A DNA stretch of 57,259 nt from the NCBI GenBank assembly GCA_019310965.1, contig JAFDDG010000057.1:1-57259 (forward strand). Reading direction: 5' to 3'. The translations under genes were made by a program, and so were the position numbers. This stretch comes from Deltaproteobacteria bacterium. Its GTDB lineage: Bacteria; Myxococcota_A; UBA9160; SMWR01. Under the pieces are notes generated by a model. That model searched no databases, was not told the DNA's origin, and saw only the letters and a program-made list of their open reading frames with translations. Position 1 is the stretch's first letter, and every line of letters starts with the position of its first letter. This document shows positions 52,128-57,259 of this stretch, in pieces.

Positions 52128-55100
52128 ATGTTGAATCGCTTGATCCTCTGGTCGCTGGCGAACCGACTCCTGGTTGTCCTCGGAGCGGTACTGCTGCTCG
52201 CCGGCGGGGCCTGGACGGCGCTTCGTCTTCCCGTCGACGTCTTCCCGGATCTCACCGCGCCGACCGTGACGATCCTCGCCGAGGCCCACGGGATGGCGCC
52301 GGAGGAGGTCGAGACCCTCGTCACCTTCCCGATCGAGACATCGGTGAATGGCGCCACCGGTGTGCGGCGCGTGCGCTCCTCGACGGCTCAGGGCATCGCG
52401 GTCATCTGGGTGGAGTTCGAATGGGGAACGGACATCTTCCGGGCGCGCCAGATCGTGACCGAGAAGATGCAGACGGTCGCGCCCAATCTTCCGCCGGATC
52501 TACCGCCTCCGGTGCTCGCCCCGGTGTCTTCAATCATGGGCGAGATCCTGATGATCGGGCTCACCGGTCCGCAGTCACCGCAGGAACTGCGCACTGTCGC
52601 GGACTGGACGGTGCGCCGGCGCCTGCTCGCCATCCAGGGCGTGTCGCAGGTCGTGCCGATCGGTGGTGAGGTGAAGGAGTACCAGGTGCTGGCGGACCCC
52701 GCGCGAATGCGCGCGACCGGGGTCACGCTCGAGGAGGTGCTGCAGGCGGCAGCGGGATCCAATCGCAACGCCGCCGGCGGCGTCTATCGCGATCGCGGCC
52801 AGGAGATCGTGATCCGGGGAATCGGCCGGGTGCGGAGCGTCGAAGACATCGCCCAGACCGTCGTGGCTGTCCATGATGGCGTCCCCGTGCTCCTGGGCCA
52901 AGTGTCCGACGTCGCCATCGGCGCCGCGCCGAAGGTGGGCGACGGCTCGGTGAACGCCACGGCGGGCGTCGTGCTCTCGGTACAGAAGCAGCCGGGCGCC
53001 AACACCCTCGAGCTGACCGAGCGCATCGAAGCCGAGCTGGCCGATATTCAGCGCACGCTCCCGGCCGGCATGAAACTCCACACCGAGCTCTTCCGACAGT
53101 CGAGCTTCATACGCCTGGCGGTGGCCAACGTCGTCGAGGCCCTGCGCGACGGCGCCATCCTGGTGGTGGTCATCCTGTTCCTCTTCCTGGGTGACGTGCG
53201 GGCCACCAGCATCTCCGTCCTGGCCATCCCGCTCTCGCTCGCGGTCGCAATCCTGGCCATGGAGCTGCTGGGCATCACCATCAACACCATGACGCTGGGC
53301 GGCATGGCGATCGCGATCGGTGCCCTCGTGGACGACGCGATCATCTACGTCGAGAACGTCTTCCGGCGCCTGAAGGAAAACCATCACCGGGAGAACGAAG
53401 AGCGGCGGCCCGTGATGCCGCTCATCCACGACGCCTCGCGCGAGATCCTGGGCTCGATCGTCAACGCCACACTCATCATCGTGGTGGTCTTCGTGCCGCT
53501 CTTCTTCCTGGGTGGGGTGGAGGGCCGGCTGCTCCGGCCGCTGGGGTTCGCCTATGTCGTGTCGATCGGGGCCTCGCTGCTGGTCGCGGTGACGGTGACC
53601 CCGGTTCTCTGCGCGACCCTCCTGCCAGAATCGCGTTCGGTGCAGGAGGCGCGGGACAGCTTCGTGACGCACTGGCTCAAGGCACGCTACGCAGAAGCAC
53701 TCGAGCGTGTACTGACCCACCCTCGCACTGTCCTTGTCGGTGCGGGCATCGCTCTGGCAGGGTCGCTCACGGTCGTTCCCTTCCTCGGAACCTCCTTTCT
53801 CCCCGAGTTCAACGAAGGGGCGCTTACCATTTCAGTGGTGACCGTCCCTGGAACCTCTCTCGACGAGGCGAACGCGCTCGGACACCGCTTGGAGGAGATC
53901 CTCCTCGCCGATGCGGCCGTCGAGAACGTCGACCGCCGACAGGGGCGAGCGGAGCTCGACGAGCATGCCCAGGGTGTGAACGCAGCCGAACTCGATGTAA
54001 CGCTCCAGCCGGATGTGGACAAGGAGGAGACCCTCGCGCGGCTTCGCGAGGCCTTTACGGTCCTACCGGGAACGAACGTCACGATCGGCCAACCGATCAG
54101 CCACCGCATCGACCACATGCTCTCCGGCACGCGGGCCAACATCGCGGTCAAGATCTTCGGGCCGGACCTGCGCGAGCTGCGCCGTCTCGGCACGCGCGTG
54201 CGCGAAGCCATGGCGGGGATCGAGGGCGTGGCCGACCTCCAGCTCGAGCAGCAGGCCGACGTGCCGCAGCTCCGGATCTACGCCGACCGCACCGCCCTCG
54301 CCCGCTTCGGCATGACACCCGGCGACCTCGCCGACGCCGTAGACGTGGCCTTCGGCGGGGAGCCCGTCTCCCAGGTCCTGGAGGGAGGCCGCGCCTTCGA
54401 CCTGGTCGTGCGGCTACCGCCGGAGCTTCGCTCCAGCGCGGAGTCGATCTCCCGCGTGACCGTCGATACGCGCACCGGCGGCCGCGTGCGGCTCTCCGAG
54501 CTGGCCCGGGTGGTGGTGGAGCGCGGGCCGAACACGATCTCGCGAGAGGACGTCCAGCGGAAGATCGTCGTGCAGGCCAACGTCGCGGGACGCGACCTGG
54601 GTAGCACGGTGGACGAGATCCGGACACGAGTGGCCGAGTCAGTGACGCTGCCCGCCGACTACCACATCGAGTACGGCGGGCAGTTCGAAAGTCAGGAAGC
54701 CGCGACGCGACGCATCGCACTCCTCTCGGCCCTGGCCGTCATTCTGATCTTCCTCGTACTCTTCCGAGAGTTCGGCTCTGCACGCCTGGCCGGTCTCGTG
54801 ATGGCGAACCTCCCGTTGGCGTTGATCGGCGGCATCCTGGCGGTCCTGCTGACCGACCGCGTCGTGAGCATCGCCTCACTCGTCGGATTCGTGACGCTCT
54901 TCGGCATCGCCACGCGCAACGGAGTGCTTCTCGTGGCCCACTACCAGCGCCTGGCCGCGGAGGGCGTGCCCTTCCGCGAGACTGTGGTGCGAGGTTCGCT
55001 CGAGCGGCTGGCCCCAATCCTGATGACGGCGCTCACGGCCGGCCTCGCGCTCATCCCCCTCGCCCTCGGCGGCGACGACCCAGGCAAGGAAATCCAGAGC

Positions 55101-55220
55101 CCGCTCGCCGTAGTCGTTCTCGGCGGGCTCCTCTCCGCTACGGCGCTCAACATGATCGTGCTGCCTGCGCTCTATTGGCTGTTCGGCGGGTCGGCCGCAA
55201 CGGCCCATCCTGAGGTGTAA
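52128..55220 (+). CDS. heavy-metal efflux RND pump (CzcA/CusA family)
   Basis: A 1030-residue inner-membrane pump. N terminus LPVDVFPDLTAPTVTILAEA and GMAPEEVETLVTFPIETSVN are the HME-RND hallmark. TM4 reads MAIAIGALVDDAIIYVENVF, with the Asp pair for proton relay, and late helices carry LFGIATRNGVLLVAHYQRL. Export of divalent or monovalent metal through the adaptor and TolC partner encoded upstream is well founded; which metal is not. The gene starts three bases after the adaptor stop and ends 66 bp before the last att repeat. Confidence 0.93.
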   Translation: MLNRLILWSLANRLLVVLGAVLLLAGGAWTALRLPVDVFPDLTAPTVTILAEAHGMAPEEVETLVTFPIETSVNGATGVRRVRSSTAQGIAVIWVEFEWGTDIFRARQIVTEKMQTVAPNLPPDLPPPVLAPVSSIMGEILMIGLTGPQSPQELRTVADWTVRRRLLAIQGVSQVVPIGGEVKEYQVLADPARMRATGVTLEEVLQAAAGSNRNAAGGVYRDRGQEIVIRGIGRVRSVEDIAQTVVAVHDGVPVLLGQVSDVAIGAAPKVGDGSVNATAGVVLSVQKQPGANTLELTERIEAELADIQRTLPAGMKLHTELFRQSSFIRLAVANVVEALRDGAILVVVILFLFLGDVRATSISVLAIPLSLAVAILAMELLGITINTMTLGGMAIAIGALVDDAIIYVENVFRRLKENHHRENEERRPVMPLIHDASREILGSIVNATLIIVVVFVPLFFLGGVEGRLLRPLGFAYVVSIGASLLVAVTVTPVLCATLLPESRSVQEARDSFVTHWLKARYAEALERVLTHPRTVLVGAGIALAGSLTVVPFLGTSFLPEFNEGALTISVVTVPGTSLDEANALGHRLEEILLADAAVENVDRRQGRAELDEHAQGVNAAELDVTLQPDVDKEETLARLREAFTVLPGTNVTIGQPISHRIDHMLSGTRANIAVKIFGPDLRELRRLGTRVREAMAGIEGVADLQLEQQADVPQLRIYADRTALARFGMTPGDLADAVDVAFGGEPVSQVLEGGRAFDLVVRLPPELRSSAESISRVTVDTRTGGRVRLSELARVVVERGPNTISREDVQRKIVVQANVAGRDLGSTVDEIRTRVAESVTLPADYHIEYGGQFESQEAATRRIALLSALAVILIFLVLFREFGSARLAGLVMANLPLALIGGILAVLLTDRVVSIASLVGFVTLFGIATRNGVLLVAHYQRLAAEGVPFRETVVRGSLERLAPILMTALTAGLALIPLALGGDDPGKEIQSPLAVVVLGGLLSATALNMIVLPALYWLFGGSAATAHPEV

Positions 55221-55286
55221 TGCACGCTGACGCGCTGCGTGCGTGGCGGGCCGGCTGGAGTGATCCGGCCCGCCGCCCGGCGGGTT

Positions 55287-55416
55287 CACTGTGACCAAAT
55301 CGTGCCCGTAATCCCGCGCGTTCGCGCTCGGGATCGCGTAGCTATTTGGATTTCCTCGACCTCCGTTCAGGCTTCGAACCTACGGGTCGGGGGTTCAAAT
55401 CCCTCCCGGCGTGCCA
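55287..55416. repeat. attachment-site repeat, copy 2 (right end of the island)
   Basis: Same 130-bp arrangement as 48273-48402: an ~80-bp flank then 50 bases of tRNA-Arg 3' half, with four differences from the functional tRNA by eye (CCTAC for CCTGA, TTCAAAT for TTCGAGT). It marks the presumed right boundary. The following 215 bp up to 55631 contain no supported gene. Confidence 0.85.
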
Positions 55417-55631
55417 CCTCGCTGTCTTCGCTTCCCGATGATTCGTGTCCTTGATCTTCACGTGCCGCGATCGATCATCCTCGGCCACATCTGACGCGAA
55501 CCGACAGCCCTTGCATTTCGAACTTCCTGCGCCAGTTTCTGGCACCCTCTTGCTCGACCGATCGATCATCGACCTGGCACACCGCCTTCGGCTCTCCGAA
55601 CACGGGATGACTGGCCTGAGGAGGATCCGGC

Positions 55632-57259
55632 GTGAATCCGAGAAGGACAGCATTTGCCATCGTCGCCCTGGCCATCCTGCTCATCGTCGCGGCTCGGGTT
55701 TACCAACGCCCGTTGGTTCTCGTGAACGCCAGGATCTACCAAGGAGGGGCGATCAGCGGCGCGACGACCGCACTCGTCGTTCGCGGCGGAGAGATCGTCT
55801 TTCTGGGCGCCGATGAGAAAGCGCTGGCCCGGAGCCCCTGGGACGCAAAGATCATCGATCTGGGGGAGAGGCTGGTCCTGCCTGGCTTCATCGACGCCCA
55901 CGTGCACCCGATGTTCGGCGCCATGATGGACGCCGCATGCCCGCTGCAGGAGGTGGAGACCTCCGACCAGCTACGCGACACGCTGGCCCGTTGTCACGCC
56001 GACGAGCCTAGCGAGGTCCTGCTTGGGTTCGGCCTCAACCAGTCATTGGTCAAGCTGGACCAGTCGCTCTTCGGGCAGGGCTTCGATGATCAGCCAGTGC
56101 TCCTGATCGCGTACGACGTTCACACGGCGTTTCTCAATCGCGCTGGCCTCGAGGCGATGGGCATCACCGCCGCCACACCGAACCCTGACGACGGCTTGAT
56201 CGAGAAGGACCCAGCGACGGGCGAGCCCACCGGCCTTCTCCTGGACGGTGCCCTGCACAACGTGCTGTTGGCAATGGGCAACCCCAGCGCGCTCGACTCC
56301 GTCAGCATGCTGCGCGACTGGGTCCGTCACGCCAACCAGCTCGGATACACCAGCCTGCTCGACGCGGGCGGAGCTGTCGAGGCGGCCGGGTTCTACCAAC
56401 TCCTCGACCGGCTGGGCCTGCTCGACATTCGCCTGCACTCCGCCTATGTGCTGGTTCCGACCGAACCGGGCGTCGCGCAACTCCAGGCCCTCCTCGACGG
56501 ACAGGCCTTTCACCCTTCCGACACGAACGCCGCCGCGACGATCAAACTTCTCATCGACGGCGTCATCGAAAGCAACACGGGAGCTCTGGAGGCGGGCTAT
56601 GGCATCGAGGGTGACCCGCCCCCTCCGTACTTCGCCCCTGAGAAACTCAAAGAACTCGTCGTTGCGGCGGACGCGCAAGGCATCATGGTGCACATGCATG
56701 CTACCGGGGATCGGGCGGTCAACCTCGCCATCGATGCCGTGGCCGCTGCAAGAGAGGCCAACGGGAACGGCGGCCCGACCCACACCGTCGCCCATGCCGA
56801 GTTGATCGCCCCTGAAGCGATACAGCGATTGGCCCCGCTGAACATGGTGCTCAACACGACTCCTATCTGGATCGCTCCCCCCGATGAGACCTACGAAACC
56901 TACGTCCGGTACGTGGGCGAGAAACGGATCCGCTGGTTGCAACCCCTGCGCTCGATCCTCGATTCAGGCGCTTCCTTGTCTTTTGGCAGCGACTATCCCG
57001 TCACGAGCAACGATCCCTTCCTTGCCATCGAGACGGCGGTCACTCGCAAGGACGCGATCGGAATGAGTGACCGTGTGTTCGAGCCCGCTCAGCGAATCAC
57101 TGTCGCGGAGGCGATCGACAGTTTGACCCGCTCCGGCGCCCGGCAGCTGATGCAGGACGGGCGCGTTGGGTCGTTGGAGACCGGCAAGGCTGCCGATCTG
57201 ATCGTTCTCGGCCAAAACTTGTTCGACGTTCCCGCTGAAGCCATCAGCGAGACCCGTGT
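55632..57259 (+). CDS. amidohydrolase family 3 protein, YtcJ-like (3' end cut by window edge)
   Basis: From GTG 55632, preceded by GAGGAGG, the frame is open to the window end (542 codons). An N-terminal membrane segment (FAIVALAILLIVAARVY) is followed by LVLVNARIYQGG, LPGFIDAHVHPMFGAMMDAA (metal-binding HxH), MVHMHATGDRAVNLAID, HTVAHAELI, LSFGSDYPVTSNDP and the closing GSLETGKAADLIVLGQNL. This is the YtcJ/NfdA-type metal-dependent amidohydrolase. The membrane anchor or signal is unusual for the type. It lies just outside the island repeat and is probably core genome. Confidence 0.9.
   Translation, partial: MNPRRTAFAIVALAILLIVAARVYQRPLVLVNARIYQGGAISGATTALVVRGGEIVFLGADEKALARSPWDAKIIDLGERLVLPGFIDAHVHPMFGAMMDAACPLQEVETSDQLRDTLARCHADEPSEVLLGFGLNQSLVKLDQSLFGQGFDDQPVLLIAYDVHTAFLNRAGLEAMGITAATPNPDDGLIEKDPATGEPTGLLLDGALHNVLLAMGNPSALDSVSMLRDWVRHANQLGYTSLLDAGGAVEAAGFYQLLDRLGLLDIRLHSAYVLVPTEPGVAQLQALLDGQAFHPSDTNAAATIKLLIDGVIESNTGALEAGYGIEGDPPPPYFAPEKLKELVVAADAQGIMVHMHATGDRAVNLAIDAVAAAREANGNGGPTHTVAHAELIAPEAIQRLAPLNMVLNTTPIWIAPPDETYETYVRYVGEKRIRWLQPLRSILDSGASLSFGSDYPVTSNDPFLAIETAVTRKDAIGMSDRVFEPAQRITVAEAIDSLTRSGARQLMQDGRVGSLETGKAADLIVLGQNLFDVPAEAISETR

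Larger units (their letters stand above)
42329..55416. mobile_element. tRNA-Arg genomic island, probably two modules in tandem
   Basis: Bounded by the tRNA 3' half at 42329-42378 and by two partial tRNA copies (48353-48402, 55367-55416), each preceded by the same ~80 bases. Module 1 (to 48402) has a broken integrase ending inside the tRNA, an epimerase fragment, a two-component system, a sugar transferase and degenerate GGDEF-fold proteins. Module 2 (to 55416) has a His-rich protein and a heavy-metal RND pump. No intact integrase or transfer gene is seen, so it is presumably fixed or mobilised in trans. The boundary at 55416 is inferred from the repeat only. Confidence 0.7.

Noticed and set aside
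55367..55416. Second tRNA-Arg-like sequence
   Set aside because: Same reason: the 3' half only, with mismatches in the anticodon stem.

Overview
The window is a GC-rich chromosomal segment (about two-thirds G+C by eye) of a Gram-negative, probably aerobic heterotroph. The envelope is diderm: there is an Mla/MCE lipid transporter with a PqiC-like lipoprotein, a DUF1302-type outer-membrane protein and a TolC/RND tripartite pump. FadE-like and MaoC-like genes, a KshB-like reductase, serine/threonine kinase/FHA signalling, a dockerin-bearing protease and Spinster-type MFS pumps fit a Myxococcota/'Deltaproteobacteria'-like or related lineage. That placement is inference; no rRNA is present. All three tRNA genes encode their CCA end.

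Left part (1-9.0 kb): a truncated enoyl-CoA hydratase and a polytopic GT-C-like membrane protein on the minus strand face a compact plus-strand operon. The operon encodes a GAF-PP2C phosphatase, an RsbW-like kinase, a STAS protein, MlaE, MlaF, MlaD, a PqiC-like lipoprotein and a histidine phosphatase, almost all overlapping or separated by a few bases. A complete partner-switch relay is thus wired into a lipid ABC transporter. I consider this the most interesting system here.

Middle part (9.0-42.2 kb): a probably leaderless TetR gene heads an RND exporter / LolA-like / DUF1302 set. It ends at a 61-bp near-complete palindrome. Then come redox genes (PPOX, ferredoxin reductase, SDR), an FHA-kinase pair, and an alternating ACAD-MaoC-ACAD-MaoC operon resembling the steroid side-chain (chsE/chsH) genes of actinobacteria. 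Further on are an MDR reductase, an M20 hydrolase with a gamma-carbonic-anhydrase-like protein, two SDRs, a frameshifted TetR, an E2-like acyltransferase lacking its catalytic His, and a decayed copy of that gene's 3' end. Next are a secreted protease with dockerin repeats, tRNA-Arg(TCT), tRNA-His, a small XRE regulator, a secernin-type peptidase, a lipoprotein-type quinohaemoprotein dehydrogenase, two MFS pumps, a sulfotransferase and a DUF1214 protein.

Right part (42.3-55.4 kb): accessory DNA inserted at tRNA-Arg(TCG). The 3' half of that tRNA recurs at 48.4 and 55.4 kb, each time preceded by the same ~80-bp sequence, so two modules appear to lie in tandem. Module 1 has integrase and epimerase remnants, a two-component system, a sugar transferase and two paralogous membrane proteins with a degenerate GGDEF fold (one frameshifted). 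Module 2 has a His-rich secreted protein and a CzcCBA/CusCBA-like heavy-metal efflux operon. Past the last repeat an amidohydrolase gene runs off the right edge.
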